Positions 1 through 9,332 of a DNA stretch of 64,000 nt are shown one piece after another. Source of the stretch: Curtobacterium pusillum (GTDB lineage: Bacteria > Actinomycetota > Actinomycetes > Actinomycetales > Microbacteriaceae). The stretch is taken from NCBI RefSeq assembly GCF_007680845.1, contig NZ_VEIY01000008.1, forward strand, positions 1-64,000, written 5' to 3'. The notes beneath the pieces were generated by a model. That model was given only the letters and a program-made list of their open reading frames with translations, made no database searches and was not told the origin of the DNA. Each line of letters starts with the position of its first letter. The first letter of the stretch is position 1. Position numbers and translations under genes: made by a program.

Positions 1-540
1 GGCGCGGGCGGGCGCGGCGCGCGGCGCGCGCGGCGGCGCGCGTGGCGGCCCGCGACGCCGAGCGGGCGCAACACGCCGCGCCTGGTTCGCCGAGCGGGCG
101 GAAATGGCCGGTTGGGGGCGCCGAGCGGGACGTATTTCGCCCGCTCGGGGAGGGTGAGGGCTGGCGCGGAACAGGCCGACCCGCGGGGAGTCCGGCGCGC
201 CGAGCGGGCGGGACACGCCGCGCCCGGTTCGCCGAGCGGGCGGAAGTGGCCGGGTGGGGGCGCCGAGCGGGACCCATTTCGCCCGTCCGGGATCGGCGAG
301 CGCGTGCCGCACGGTGCCGGGGCCGACGCGGGGCTGGCGTGGGAGGGGCCGACCTCCGGGGAGTCCGGCGCGCCGAGCGGGCGGAACACGCCGCGCCCGG
401 TTCACCGAGCGGGCGGAAGCAGCCGGGTGCGGGTCCCGAGCGGGACGTATTTCGCCCGCTCGGGGAGGGCCTGGCGGGAGGGCGCGGCGGGCGGGCTCGG
501 CGGGCGGGCGGCGGTGGCGCGCGGGGCCCGGCGCGCCGCG
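1..540. repeat. Three-copy GC-rich intergenic repeat block
   Basis: Non-coding stretch upstream of the arabinose operon. A unit built on the words CCGAGCGGGCGG and CACGCCGCGCC occurs three times (about 57-148, 197-290 and 370-463). Each copy ends in a short inverted repeat: CCGAGCGGG then CCCGCTCGG at 121-129/140-148 and 436-444/455-463, with ATTTCG in the loop; in the middle copy the right arm has drifted (263-271/282-290). Long open frames cross the region on both strands, but they are low-complexity Arg/Gly/Ala-rich and lack a ribosome site, so I do not call genes. The left flank is outside the window. Function unknown; could be a repeat array or decayed terminators. Confidence 0.6.
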
Positions 541-542
541 CA

Positions 543-572
543 TTGCGAGAGTGAGCGCTCACGTGACAGGAT
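543..572 (+). promoter_or_regulatory. Putative araB promoter
   Basis: TTGCGA (543-548) and CAGGAT (567-572) are spaced by 18 nt and would place transcription start near 579. The first LacI-type palindrome lies between the two boxes and the second covers the expected start point, which is the usual geometry of a repressed sugar promoter. The boxes are only moderate matches to sigma-70 type consensus. Confidence 0.4.
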
Positions 573-584
573 GTGAGCGCTCAC
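551..584. promoter_or_regulatory. Twin LacI-family operators before araB
   Basis: The perfect 12-bp palindrome GTGAGCGCTCAC occurs twice, at 551-562 and 573-584, 22 nt centre to centre (two helical turns). The central CG and dyad symmetry are typical of LacI/GalR-family operators. The sites lie 30-63 nt upstream of the araB start codon. No LacI gene flanks this operon inside the window, so the cognate regulator (AraR-like) is either to the left of the window or elsewhere. Confidence 0.75.
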
Positions 585-613
585 GGAGGACGACGAGGTT
601 CTGGAGGAAACGC

Positions 614-2317
614 ATGAGCGACGATCGCCGACAGCAGGTTGCGGACGGCCGGACGACCCTCGGCATCGAGCTGGGGTCCACCCGCATCAAGGCATGCCTG
701 GTCGACGAGGACCTCGTGCCCATCGCCGCAGGCTCCCACGAGTGGGAGAACGAGTTCGTCGACGGCCGATGGACCTACTCCCTCGACGCCGTCGAGACCG
801 GACTCCGCGCCGCGTACGCCGCCCTCGTGGCCGACGTCGAGGCGCAGTACGACGTCACCCCGACCAGCTACCGTGCCGCCGGCGTGAGCGCGATGATGCA
901 CGGCTACCTCGCGTTCGACGCCGACGACGAGCTGCTCGTCCCGTTCCGCACCTGGCGCAACACCTCGACCGGCCCCGCCGCCGAACGGCTGAGCGACGCC
1001 CTCGGTTGCAACATCCCGCTCCGCTGGTCGGTCGCGCACCTCTACCAGGCGGTCCTCGACGAGGAGCCCCACGTCGCCGAGCTCGCCGGCATCACCACGC
1101 TCGCCGGGTACGTCCACCGACGGCTCACCGGGCGGGACGTCCTCGGCGTCGGCGACGCGTCCGGAGTCTTCCCGATCGACAGCTCCCCGGTCGACAGCGG
1201 ACCCGGTGACCCGGGCGCCCGGGACTGGGACGACGCCAGGCTCCGGACGACGCAGGACCTCCTCGGCGCGGCGGTGCCCGACCTGCGAGCGCTCCTGCCC
1301 GAGGTACTGGTTGCCGGGGACGACGCCGGAGCCCTCACCCCCGAGGGCGCGGCGTGGCTCGACCCCTCCGGCTCGCTGCAGTCCGGCGTCCCGTTCTGCC
1401 CGCCCGAGGGCGACGCCGGGACGGGCATGGTGGCGACGAACGCCGTCGCTCCCCGGACCGGCAACGTCAGCGTCGGGACGAGCATCTTCGCGATGGTCGT
1501 CCTCGAACAGGCCCTGTCGACGCCGCACGAGGAGCTCGACATCGTGACGACGCCGTCCGGCGACCCTGTCGCGATGGTGCACTGCAACAACGGTGCGAGC
1601 GAGATCGCCAGCTGGGCGCGCGTGTTCGGTCGGTTCGCCGAAGCGGCGAGCGAGCGCACCGGCGGCGCCGCACCGGACATCGACGCCGTCTACGCGACGC
1701 TGCTGGCCGAAGCCGAGCACGCCGACCCGGACGCCGGTGGGCTCCTCTCGTTCAACTACCTCGCGGGCGAGCCCGTCACCCACGTCGTGGACGGCCGGCC
1801 CCTGCTGCTCCGCACTCCCGACGCCCGCTTCACCCTGGGCAACCTGGTGCGTTCCGAGGTGCACGGCGCGTTCGCCACCCTCGCGATCGGCATGGACGTC
1901 CTGCACGACGAACAGGTGCAGGTCGACCGGATGACCGCGCACGGCGGGCTCTTCCGCACGCCCGGCGCTCCCCAGCGACTGCTCGCGGCGGCGCTGCGGG
2001 TGCCGGTCGCGCTCGAGGAGACCGCCGGCGAGGGCGGTGCCTGGGGGATCGCGGTCCTCGCGGCCTACCTGGAGCACACCGACCAGCACCTCGCGGACTT
2101 CCTCGCCGACACCGTCTTCGGTGGCGGCGCCGTGCAGGTCGCCGAGCCCGAGCAGCGGGACGTCGACGGCTTCCAGACCTACCTCGAGCGGTACCGCGCG
2201 GCGCTCCCGGTCCAGGCCGTGGCGGCAGCGACGACCCGAGCCAGCGCGACCACCGACCGACCCGAGCCGGCCGACGGGGCCGAGCCGCGCCTCCAGGCAG
2301 AGGAAGTGACCCGATGA
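614..2317 (+). CDS. araB: Ribulokinase-type FGGY carbohydrate kinase
   Basis: A 567-residue cytosolic kinase predicted to phosphorylate L-ribulose to L-ribulose 5-phosphate. The N-terminal FGGY phosphate motif ([11 protein letters not shown], about residues 17-27) and a second glycine-rich motif ([12 protein letters not shown], about 282) are visible, and the length fits the FGGY family. The ATG at 614 is chosen because GGAGG lies 6 nt upstream; the frame is open further up only through the repeat block. The stop overlaps the araD start (ATGA), and araA follows, so the neighbourhood gives the substrate. The twin operators at 551-584 should control it. The last 35 residues are a low-complexity Ala/Pro tail. 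Confidence 0.9.
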   Translation: MSDDRRQQVADGRTTLGIELGSTRIKACLVDEDLVPIAAGSHEWENEFVDGRWTYSLDAVETGLRAAYAALVADVEAQYDVTPTSYRAAGVSAMMHGYLAFDADDELLVPFRTWRNTSTGPAAERLSDALGCNIPLRWSVAHLYQAVLDEEPHVAELAGITTLAGYVHRRLTGRDVLGVGDASGVFPIDSSPVDSGPGDPGARDWDDARLRTTQDLLGAAVPDLRALLPEVLVAGDDAGALTPEGAAWLDPSGSLQSGVPFCPPEGDAGTGMVATNAVAPRTGNVSVGTSIFAMVVLEQALSTPHEELDIVTTPSGDPVAMVHCNNGASEIASWARVFGRFAEAASERTGGAAPDIDAVYATLLAEAEHADPDAGGLLSFNYLAGEPVTHVVDGRPLLLRTPDARFTLGNLVRSEVHGAFATLAIGMDVLHDEQVQVDRMTAHGGLFRTPGAPQRLLAAALRVPVALEETAGEGGAWGIAVLAAYLEHTDQHLADFLADTVFGGGAVQVAEPEQRDVDGFQTYLERYRAALPVQAVAAATTRASATTDRPEPADGAEPRLQAEEVTR

Positions 2318-3051
2318 CCGACGCGAGCAAGCAGACCGACCCGGCCGACCCGGCCGACCCGACCACCCAGCAGGCCGTCGCCACCACGCGCGAACGCGTC
2401 GCCCGCCTGCACGGCGAACTCGTCCGCTACGGCCTCGTGATCTGGACCGGGGGCAACGTCTCCGAGCGTGTCCCCGGCACCGACCTCTTCGTCATCAAGC
2501 CGAGCGGTGTGTCGAGCGACGACCTGACCCCCGAGAACCAGGTGGTGTGCACCCTCGACGGCGTCCCGGCCGACGGGTGGGGCAACGAGCACGGCCCGTC
2601 CTCCGACACCGCCGCGCACGCCTACGTGTACCGGAACATGCCCGAGGTCGGCGGCGTCGTGCACACCCACTCGACCTACGCCACGGCATGGGCAGCCCGA
2701 GCCGAGGAGATCCCGTGCGTCATCACGGCGATGGCCGACGAGTTCGGCGGCCCGATCCCGGTCGGCCCGTTCGCGATCATCGGCGACGACTCGATCGGCC
2801 ACGGGATCGTCGAGACCCTCAGCGGGCACCGGAGCCGCGCGGTCCTCATGCAGAACCACGGCGTGTTCACGATCGGTCGCGACGCCCGCGACGCGGTCAA
2901 GGCAGCGGTGATGTGCGAGGACGTCGCACGGACGGTGCACATCGCCAAGCAAGGCGGCGAGGTCGTGCCCATCGCGCAGGAGAACATCGATCGACTCTTC
3001 GATCGCTACCAGAACGTCTACGGACAGAACCCCGAAGGAGCACTTGCATGA
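2314..3051 (+). CDS. araD: L-ribulose-5-phosphate 4-epimerase
   Basis: A 245-residue class II aldolase/epimerase-fold protein that would convert L-ribulose 5-phosphate to D-xylulose 5-phosphate, the last step of the arabinose pathway. The zinc-ligand pair is seen in VVHTHSTY and the third histidine in [10 protein letters not shown]. The first 20 residues include an Asp/Pro/Ala repeat (DPADPADP) not needed for the fold. The start overlaps the araB stop by 4 nt and its own stop overlaps araA by 4 nt, so the three genes are translationally coupled. Confidence 0.92.
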   Translation: MTDASKQTDPADPADPTTQQAVATTRERVARLHGELVRYGLVIWTGGNVSERVPGTDLFVIKPSGVSSDDLTPENQVVCTLDGVPADGWGNEHGPSSDTAAHAYVYRNMPEVGGVVHTHSTYATAWAARAEEIPCVITAMADEFGGPIPVGPFAIIGDDSIGHGIVETLSGHRSRAVLMQNHGVFTIGRDARDAVKAAVMCEDVARTVHIAKQGGEVVPIAQENIDRLFDRYQNVYGQNPEGALA

Positions 3052-4571
3052 CGCACGTCGTCGACCCCGCCGAGACACTGGCGGGCTACGAGGTCTGGTT
3101 CCTGACGGGGAGCCAGGGGCTGTACGGCGAGGAGACCCTGCGCCAGGTCGAGGAGCAGTCACGTGCCGTGCACGCGCAGCTCGAGGGTGCCCTGCCGGTC
3201 AAGCTCGTCTGGAAGCCCGTGCTCAAGGACGCCGACGGTATCCGCCGCGCCCTCATCGAGGCCAGCGCCGACGACAAGGTCATCGGCGTCACGACGTGGA
3301 TGCACACCTTCAGCCCCGCGAAGATGTGGATCGGCGGCCTGACCGCGCTCACGAAGCCGCTGCTGCACCTGCACACGCAGGCGAACGTCACGCTGCCGTG
3401 GGCGGACATCGACTTCGACTTCATGAACCTCAACCAGGCCGCGCACGGCGACCGGGAGTTCGGGTACGTGCTGGCGCGGCTCGGGGTCCGGCACGCCACG
3501 GCGGTCGGGCACGTCTCCGATCCCCGGGTCCAGCAGCGGGTCCAGAACTGGACGCGTGCGGCAGCGGCCGCGGCGTCCGTCCGCTCGCTGAAGTTGACCC
3601 GGTTCGGCGACAACATGCGGTACGTCGCCGTCACCGAGGGCGACAAGACCGAGGCCGAGATCGAGCTCGGCGTGCAGGTGAACACCTGGGCGGTCAACGA
3701 GCTGGCCGAAGCGGTCTCCTCAGCAAGTGAGGAAGACATCGACGACCTCGTCGCGGTCTACGAACGTGACTACGACGTGGACCCGTCGCTGCGCCGCGAC
3801 GGCGGTGACCGGCACGCCGCGCTCCGTGACGGTGCCGCGATCGAGCTCGGGCTCCGCTCCCTCCTCGCGCAGAACGGCAGTGCGGCCTTCACCACGAACT
3901 TCGAGGACCTCGGCTCGCTCAAGCAGCTGCCCGGGCTCGCCGTGCAGCGCCTGATGGCCGACGGCTACGGGTTCGGTGCCGAGGGCGACTGGAAGACCGC
4001 CGTCCTCGTCCGTGCGATGAACGTCGCCGGCGCCGGACTGTCCGGCGGCGCATCCCTCATGGAGGACTACACGTACGACCTCACCCCGGGCGCGGAGAAG
4101 ATCCTCGGCGCCCACATGCTCGAGGTCTCGCCGACCCTCACCACGACGAAGCCGACGCTCGAGATCCACCCGCTCGGCATCGGCGGCAAGGACGACCCGG
4201 TCCGCCTGGTCTTCACCGCCGACGCCGGCGAGGCCGTGGTCGTCGCGCTCTCCGACACCCGCGACGGCTTCCGTCTCACCGCGAACGTCGTCGACGTCGT
4301 ACCGCCGACCGAAGCCCTGCCGAAGCTGCCCGTCGGCCGCGCCGTCTGGGAGCCGCGGCCGTCCTTCCCCGTCGCCGCTGAGGCGTGGCTCACCGCCGGT
4401 GCCGCCCACCACACCGTGATGACGACGGCCGTCGGGCTGCAGGTCATCGAGGACTTCGCGACGTTGGTCGGCACCGAGTTCCTCGTCATCGACGAGCACA
4501 CCACCGCCCGCGGGTTCCGTGACGAGCTGCGTCTCCAGCAGACGTGGCACCGCCTCGACCGGGGGTTCTAG
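3048..4571 (+). CDS. araA: L-arabinose isomerase
   Basis: A 507-residue isomerase converting L-arabinose to L-ribulose with a divalent metal. The residues that match the known metal and catalytic ligands of the E. coli enzyme are in place and keep spacing: Glu in AEGDWK (about 309), Glu in MEDYTY (about 336), His in GAHMLE (about 353) and His in AHHTVM (about 453). Length is normal for AraA. The start overlaps araD (ATGA). It is third in the operon although it acts first in the pathway, an order common in Actinobacteria. Confidence 0.95.
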   Translation: MTHVVDPAETLAGYEVWFLTGSQGLYGEETLRQVEEQSRAVHAQLEGALPVKLVWKPVLKDADGIRRALIEASADDKVIGVTTWMHTFSPAKMWIGGLTALTKPLLHLHTQANVTLPWADIDFDFMNLNQAAHGDREFGYVLARLGVRHATAVGHVSDPRVQQRVQNWTRAAAAAASVRSLKLTRFGDNMRYVAVTEGDKTEAEIELGVQVNTWAVNELAEAVSSASEEDIDDLVAVYERDYDVDPSLRRDGGDRHAALRDGAAIELGLRSLLAQNGSAAFTTNFEDLGSLKQLPGLAVQRLMADGYGFGAEGDWKTAVLVRAMNVAGAGLSGGASLMEDYTYDLTPGAEKILGAHMLEVSPTLTTTKPTLEIHPLGIGGKDDPVRLVFTADAGEAVVVALSDTRDGFRLTANVVDVVPPTEALPKLPVGRAVWEPRPSFPVAAEAWLTAGAAHHTVMTTAVGLQVIEDFATLVGTEFLVIDEHTTARGFRDELRLQQTWHRLDRGF

Positions 4572-4575
4572 GCTC

Positions 4576-5841
4576 GTGACCGTGAGCGCGACGACGCGGA
4601 CGAACTGGGCCGGCAACGTCACGTACCGGGCGTCCGGCCTGGCGCGTCCGGCGTCGGTGGCCTCGTTGCAGGAACTGGTCGCGTCGACGCCGCGCCTGAC
4701 GGCGCTCGGATCGCGGCACTCGTTCAACGCGATCGCCGACACGGACGCCCTGCAGGTCTCCCTGGCGGACCTGCCACCGGTCCTCGACATCGACGAGGAA
4801 CGTCGTGTCGTGCGCGTCGCCGCCGGCATGGTGCACAGCCAGGTCGCCGCCGGTCTGGAGGCGCGGGGCTGGGCACTCGCGAACCTCGCCTCCCTGCCGC
4901 ACATCTCCACCGCCGGAGCCGTCGCCACCGGGACGCACGGCTCCGGCGTCCGGAACCCCTCGCTCGCGCAGGCGGTGGTCGGCCTCGAGGTCGTCCGCGC
5001 TTCCGGCGAGCTGGTGCGGGTCGATGCGTCCGCTCCGGACGGCGCGCTCGACGCCCACCGGGTGGCGCTCGGCGCGCTCGGCGTCGTCACCGCAGTCGAA
5101 CTCGCGATCGAGCCGACGTTCCAGGTCGCCACGACCGTGCACCTCGACTTGCCGTGGGACGCGGTGTTCGCACACTTCGACGACGTGATGTCCGATGCGT
5201 ACTCGGTGTCGATGTTCACCGCGTTCGACGACCGGGGCGCACGGCAGGTGTGGACGAAGCACCGCGTGGACGAACCGGCACCGGCCGTCGACCTCGTCGC
5301 GCTCGGGGCCCGACCGGCCACCGGCCCCGTGCACCCGGGGGAGAACGACCCCGCTGGTGTCACCGAGCAGGGCGGTGTGCCGGGACCGTGGTCCGAGCGG
5401 CTGCCGCACTTCCGCTCTGCGTTCACCCCGTCGACCGGAGCCGAGATCCAGGCGGAGTACCTGCTGCCCGCGGCCTCGGCCGTCCCGGCACTGCAGGCGC
5501 TCCGACCCCTCGCGGACCTCTTCGCGCCGCTGTTGATCGCCGCCGAGGTCCGGACCATCGCTCCCGACACCGCGTGGCTCGCACCGTCCGCCGGGCGGCA
5601 GTCGGTCGGGATCCACTTCACCTTCCGCCGCGATGCACCGGCCGTGGCAGCGGCCGTGGAGCGGATCGAGGAGGTGCTCGCCCCGTTCGACGCGCGACCG
5701 CACTGGGGGAAGGTGTCCGCGGCGAGCCCCGAGCGGCTGCACGAGGTGTACCCGCGGCTGTCCGACTTCGCCGCGCTCGCCCGGGACCTCGACCCGACGG
5801 GGCGGCTCCGCAACGCGTTCTTGGCGCGCGTGCTCGCCTGA
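4576..5841 (+). CDS. aldO: Alditol (xylitol) oxidase, FAD-linked
   Basis: A 421-residue FAD-dependent oxidase resembling Streptomyces alditol oxidase along its whole length: NWAGN near the start, GSRHSFN carrying the histidine that binds FAD covalently, the SLPHISTAG and GTHGSG FAD-site segments, VPGPWSERLPHFR, and RPHWGK near the end. The family oxidises the C1 of xylitol, sorbitol or arabitol and makes hydrogen peroxide. The start is a GTG at 4576, 5 nt after araA; a second GTG at 4582 would put the histidine at residue 46, as in the Streptomyces enzyme. Its place in the arabinose operon suggests pentitol oxidation feeding aldoses into AraA. D-arabinono-lactone oxidase is the alternative family label. 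Confidence 0.85.
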   Translation: MTVSATTRTNWAGNVTYRASGLARPASVASLQELVASTPRLTALGSRHSFNAIADTDALQVSLADLPPVLDIDEERRVVRVAAGMVHSQVAAGLEARGWALANLASLPHISTAGAVATGTHGSGVRNPSLAQAVVGLEVVRASGELVRVDASAPDGALDAHRVALGALGVVTAVELAIEPTFQVATTVHLDLPWDAVFAHFDDVMSDAYSVSMFTAFDDRGARQVWTKHRVDEPAPAVDLVALGARPATGPVHPGENDPAGVTEQGGVPGPWSERLPHFRSAFTPSTGAEIQAEYLLPAASAVPALQALRPLADLFAPLLIAAEVRTIAPDTAWLAPSAGRQSVGIHFTFRRDAPAVAAAVERIEEVLAPFDARPHWGKVSAASPERLHEVYPRLSDFAALARDLDPTGRLRNAFLARVLA

Positions 5842-5909
5842 CGCAGCGCGGGCGGCGCGTGCGGCCGGCGCCGGGCGCGGGCGGCGGGCGCGGGCGTCGT
5901 CGCCGGGGA

Positions 5910-5972
5910 CGAACCACGAATGCGACATCGAACCAGGCCGCGAGCCCGGTTCGACGTCGGGTTCGTGGTTCG
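5910..5972. repeat. Long imperfect inverted repeat after aldO
   Basis: Two 25-nt arms, 5910-5934 and 5948-5972, pair with three mismatches around a 13-nt loop. The arm starts CGAACCACGAA and ends CGAACC, with the mirror image ending in TTCGTGGTTCG. It lies 70 nt downstream of the alditol oxidase stop, so it may terminate the arabinose transcript, although there is no T-run on either side. Confidence 0.6.
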
Positions 5973-6094
5973 ACGCGCGCGCTCAGCGGTGGGGGCGCCG
6001 CTCGTGGCCGGCCCGGGTTCCGACCTCCCCGAAGTGGGGCTGCGGTCGGCCTCGACCGACGCCCTACTGTCTGAGCGTGGCTGAGGGGGAGAGC

Positions 6095-6568
6095 ATGACG
6101 CTGCCGATCGCGGGTTGGTACCCGGATCCTGAGGACCAAGCGCGGCTTCGGTGGTGGGACGGCCTGCGGTGGGGCGCGCTCGCACCTCAGCCGGACGCTG
6201 CCGCGCCGCACGTGCGGGCCGTCCCCGCAGAGGCTTCGCCTCGCCCACCGGCTCCGTCCGAGTACCACCTCGGCGTCACCGATCCGCCCCTCGTCGGACG
6301 CAAGGCCCGCGTCGCGCGCGATCGAGCCACTCGATCCGCCAACCCGTTCGGGTACGCGGGTCTGGTGCTGTCGCTGATCGCCTTCATCTTCAACCTGCTC
6401 GCGATCCCGAGCATCCTCGGACTGGTGTTCGGGGCGATCGGCCTCGCGAGAGCGAGCCAGCTCACCGGCCAGCGGATCACCGGGTTCGGTGTCTCCCTGG
6501 CCGCCGTGATCCTCGGCCTCGTGGCCGGAGGATGGTTCTTCTTGCGGGTCGCACAACTCCTCGGCTGA
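6095..6568 (+). CDS. DUF2510/DUF4190-type small membrane protein
   Basis: A 157-residue protein with an N-terminal DUF2510-like segment (GWYPDPEDQARLRWWDG, about residues 7-24), a Pro/Ala linker, and two hydrophobic helices (about 90-120 and 128-150) separated by a short loop that begins RASQLTGQ, as in DUF4190 proteins. Likely in the cell membrane. ATG 6095 is chosen because GGGGGAG lies about 5 nt upstream; GTG 6077 in the same frame is possible. DUF2510 is an actinobacterial domain of unknown function. It stands alone, without an evident operon partner. Confidence 0.75.
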   Translation: MTLPIAGWYPDPEDQARLRWWDGLRWGALAPQPDAAAPHVRAVPAEASPRPPAPSEYHLGVTDPPLVGRKARVARDRATRSANPFGYAGLVLSLIAFIFNLLAIPSILGLVFGAIGLARASQLTGQRITGFGVSLAAVILGLVAGGWFFLRVAQLLG

Positions 6569-6664
6569 CGCGGAGGCGCGTTCACAGGGGGCTCGCACGA
6601 CATGTGGGGGTGTCGCACCGGGCGGATCCTGAGTGCTCACATGTGAGGACGCAAAGGTCGAGGC

Positions 6665-7456
6665 ATGGCGAACTTCACCCGGATCCTGGGCATGGCCTCG
6701 AAGGTCATCGACAAGCAGATGCAGAAGAACGGCGGCCAGAGCGGACCGCAGCAGCAGGGCGGGACGGACTGGCGGGACATCGTCCGGACCGCGGCCGACC
6801 GGCTGACGGGCGACGACCGGACCCAGCCGTCGCCGCAGCCGCAGCGGCAGCCGGAGCCGCAGGGACAGCCGCAGCCCCGCGGCACGGTCGATCCCGACAA
6901 GCTCGCCCTCGCGAAGTACGACCACCTCCTCCGCACGGCGCCGCCCGAGCGGCTCGAACAGGTCCACCACGACGCGTTCGCCCGACTCACCCCGGGCCAG
7001 CGCCAGCAGATCCGCGACCGCCTGAACTCCGAGCTGCCGCCGCACGAGCACCTGCGCGACGACTCGGCGGGAGGCATGGCACGCGCGATGACCCGGGGTG
7101 AGGTGGCACGGCCGGGGCTGGTCCGGCGGGTCCTCGGCGGTACGGGCCGCGGGGGCGCGTTCGCGGGCGGCGCCGCGGTCGGAGCCGGCGCGATGGCGTT
7201 GGGTGGCCTCGGTGCGGCGGTCGCCGGGGGAGCGGTGGCGAGCGCTGCCGCCGGGCCGCTCCTCGCCGAGGCGGCGAACCTCGGCGTGGACTTCGACGGC
7301 ATCGCGGCGGGCATCGGCCACCTCGGCGTCGGCGACCTCGGCGTCGGCGACCTCGGCGTCGGCGACCTCGGCGACGGCGAGCAGCTCCTCGGCGAGGGCG
7401 GCCAGCTCCTCGGCGACCTGGGCAACGACTTCCTCGGGGGACTCTTCGACCGCTGA
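6665..7456 (+). CDS. Uncharacterised Gly/Ala-rich protein with LGVGD repeats
   Basis: A 263-residue protein of unknown function. It begins with a charged segment (FTRILGMASKVIDKQM), a Gln/Pro-rich linker, and a helical part with KYDHLLRTAPPERLEQVHHDAFARL that looks like the best-conserved domain. A glycine/alanine-rich hydrophobic stretch (about residues 158-205) could sit in a membrane. The C-terminus carries tandem LGVGD repeats and then EGGQLLGDLGNDFLGG. I recall similar proteins in other Microbacteriaceae, sometimes labelled cation-transporting ATPase, but no ATPase motif is present. The codon composition matches its neighbours. Confidence 0.6.
   Translation: MANFTRILGMASKVIDKQMQKNGGQSGPQQQGGTDWRDIVRTAADRLTGDDRTQPSPQPQRQPEPQGQPQPRGTVDPDKLALAKYDHLLRTAPPERLEQVHHDAFARLTPGQRQQIRDRLNSELPPHEHLRDDSAGGMARAMTRGEVARPGLVRRVLGGTGRGGAFAGGAAVGAGAMALGGLGAAVAGGAVASAAAGPLLAEAANLGVDFDGIAAGIGHLGVGDLGVGDLGVGDLGDGEQLLGEGGQLLGDLGNDFLGGLFDR
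7322..7381 (+). repeat. Tandem 15-bp repeat inside the coding sequence
   Basis: CTCGGCGTCGGCGAC occurs three times head to tail (7322-7336, 7337-7351, 7352-7366) and a fourth, diverged copy follows (7367-7381). It encodes LGVGD units and keeps the reading frame, so copy-number change would lengthen or shorten the protein without disrupting it. Confidence 0.85.
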
Positions 7457-7520
7457 GGGTGGACTCGGTGCGAACCCATCGGGAATAGCGGGACGACTCA
7501 CGGGACTTGGACCGTTACGT

Positions 7521-7540
7521 CGTGCGACGTCCGTCGCACG
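7521..7540. promoter_or_regulatory. Palindrome upstream of the peptide ABC operon
   Basis: CGTGCGAC (7521-7528) and GTCGCACG (7533-7540) form a perfect 8-bp dyad around GTCC, 125 nt before the substrate-binding protein start. It could be an operator for this operon or the remains of a terminator; no partner regulator is nearby. Confidence 0.4.
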
Positions 7541-7664
7541 CGGGATTCGGACGGGGAACCGCCCGGGTGTCAGGATGGACGGCGCCCGGTGACCCGACCC
7601 GGAGCACCGCAGTGACCTCCCCACGGTCACCACCCCACCCCTTCCCACGAGGAGCACCACCGTC

Positions 7665-9332
7665 ATGAGACGCCCGAAGCGCCTGACCATCACCGCGGCG
7701 GTCGCCGCAGCAGCAGCCCTGGTGCTCGCCGGGTGCTCGGGCGGAGGCGCCTCGGACGACGCTACGAGCAGCACGGCCAAGGGCGGCACGCTCAACATCC
7801 TCACGACGGCGACCGCGGTGCACCTCGACCCGGCGACGAGCCAGAACCTGAACATCACGACGCTCGGCCTGGTGCTCCGCCGCCTGACCGCGTGGGACGT
7901 CGAGCCCGGCAAGACGGCCAAGGTCGTCCCGGACCTCGCGACGACCACCGGCGACTCGAGCGACGGCGGCAAGACCTGGACCTACCACCTCAAGAAGGGG
8001 CTGGAGTTCCAGGACGGCACGGCGATCACCACGAAGGACATCAAGTGGGGCATCGAGCGCTCGTTCGCGCCGACCCTCACGGGTGGTCTGAGCTACCACA
8101 AGTCGCTCCTCGTCGGGGGTGACACCTACAAGGGCCCGTTCGACGGCAAGACGCTCGACAGCATCGAGACGCCCGACGACTCGACCATCGTCTTCAAGCT
8201 CAACGCGGCCTACGGCGACTGGCCCTGGATCGTCTCGATGCCGGCGTTCGCCCCGGTCCCCGAGGGCGACGGAACCGACACCGGCGCGTACGACGCCAAG
8301 CCGGTCGCGAGCGGCCCGTACGAGGTGCAGTCGAACACGCAGGGCTCCCAGATCACGCTCGTCCGGAACAAGTCCTGGAGCGCCAAGACCGACGACGTCC
8401 GCACCGCCGGCCCGTCGAAGGTCGTCTTCAAGGAGAGCCAGGACCCGTCGACGGTCACCCAGACGCTCATCGCCGACAACGGTGACGCGAAGGACTCGTT
8501 CGGTGCCACCTACCTCGGTGCCGCCGAGCTGAACCAGGTGCGCTCGAACCCGTCCGCGCAGGACCGCCTCGCGACGTCGAAGGCCGGCCCGATCACCTAC
8601 ATGGCGATCAACACGCAGAAGGGCTCGCTCAAGGAGCTCAAGGTCCGTCAGGCGCTGCAGTACGCGGTCGACAAGAAGTCGTACCGGATCGCCGCGGGCG
8701 GTGCCCTCGCCGGCACCTACGCCTCGACGCTCATCACGCCGGGCATCGCCGGTCGTCAGGACTACGACCTCTACAAGCCGGGTGCGTCGGGGAACGTCGC
8801 CAAGGCGAAGAAGCTCCTGCAGGAGGCCGGCGTCTCCGACCTCAAGCTGACCCTCGCCACGCAGAACGACCCGTCCAACCTCGCCCAGGCACAGGCGCTG
8901 CAGTCCGGCCTCAAGCGCGCCGGCATCACGGTCACGCTGAAGCCGCTCGACTCGGACTCGTTCTACACGGCGGTCACCGACGGCACCGACTTCGACCTGG
9001 CGCTGTTCAGCTGGCAGCCGGACTTCCCGAGCGCGAACGCCAACATCCAGCCCCTCTACGACTCGTCGCAGATCGGCAACGGCGGCTACAACGTCTCGAA
9101 GTACAGCAACCCCGAGGTCGACGCGCTCATCAAGCAGGCGACGGGCACGATCGACCAGAAGGACGCGCAGAAGCTCTGGGCCGAGGTCGACAAGAAGATC
9201 ATGGCCGACGCGCCGATCGTCCCGTTGACTTACGCGAAGCAGTCGTTCCTGGCCGGGTCGAACGTGCAGAACTTCAAGATCGCCGACTTCCCGGCGTACC
9301 CGAACTACCTCAAGGTGTCACTCGCCAAGTGA
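7665..9332 (+). CDS. Peptide-type ABC transporter substrate-binding lipoprotein
   Basis: A 555-residue extracytoplasmic solute-binding protein of family 5 (DppA/OppA type). The lipoprotein signal ends LVLAGC with Cys24 as the lipid anchor. Family features include LKKGLEFQDGTAITTKDIKWGIER in the N-lobe, VRQALQYAVDKK, and APIVPLTYAKQSF near the end. A GAGGAG ribosome site precedes the ATG. The three transporter genes downstream overlap in series, which fixes its role as the binding component of one importer. The substrate could be a di- or oligopeptide, or another small solute, since this family also binds nickel, opines and sugars. Confidence 0.88.
   Translation: MRRPKRLTITAAVAAAAALVLAGCSGGGASDDATSSTAKGGTLNILTTATAVHLDPATSQNLNITTLGLVLRRLTAWDVEPGKTAKVVPDLATTTGDSSDGGKTWTYHLKKGLEFQDGTAITTKDIKWGIERSFAPTLTGGLSYHKSLLVGGDTYKGPFDGKTLDSIETPDDSTIVFKLNAAYGDWPWIVSMPAFAPVPEGDGTDTGAYDAKPVASGPYEVQSNTQGSQITLVRNKSWSAKTDDVRTAGPSKVVFKESQDPSTVTQTLIADNGDAKDSFGATYLGAAELNQVRSNPSAQDRLATSKAGPITYMAINTQKGSLKELKVRQALQYAVDKKSYRIAAGGALAGTYASTLITPGIAGRQDYDLYKPGASGNVAKAKKLLQEAGVSDLKLTLATQNDPSNLAQAQALQSGLKRAGITVTLKPLDSDSFYTAVTDGTDFDLALFSWQPDFPSANANIQPLYDSSQIGNGGYNVSKYSNPEVDALIKQATGTIDQKDAQKLWAEVDKKIMADAPIVPLTYAKQSFLAGSNVQNFKIADFPAYPNYLKVSLAK

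Noticed and set aside
1..576. Long open frames across the left-end repeat block
   Set aside because: They are Arg/Gly/Ala-rich, repeated with the DNA repeat, overlap in several frames and lack ribosome sites.
581..2089. Open frame of 502 codons antisense to araB
   Set aside because: GC-rich third-position shadow of a clear FGGY kinase; no family features.
3720..6248. Open frame of 842 codons antisense to araA and aldO
   Set aside because: Crosses two real genes and a repeat; composition is that of antisense frames.
7322..7381. Possible CRISPR-like array
   Set aside because: Units are contiguous, without spacers, and encode protein repeats in frame.
5618..7972. Open frame of 784 codons on the minus strand
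   Set aside because: Runs antisense through four unrelated features; no start context.
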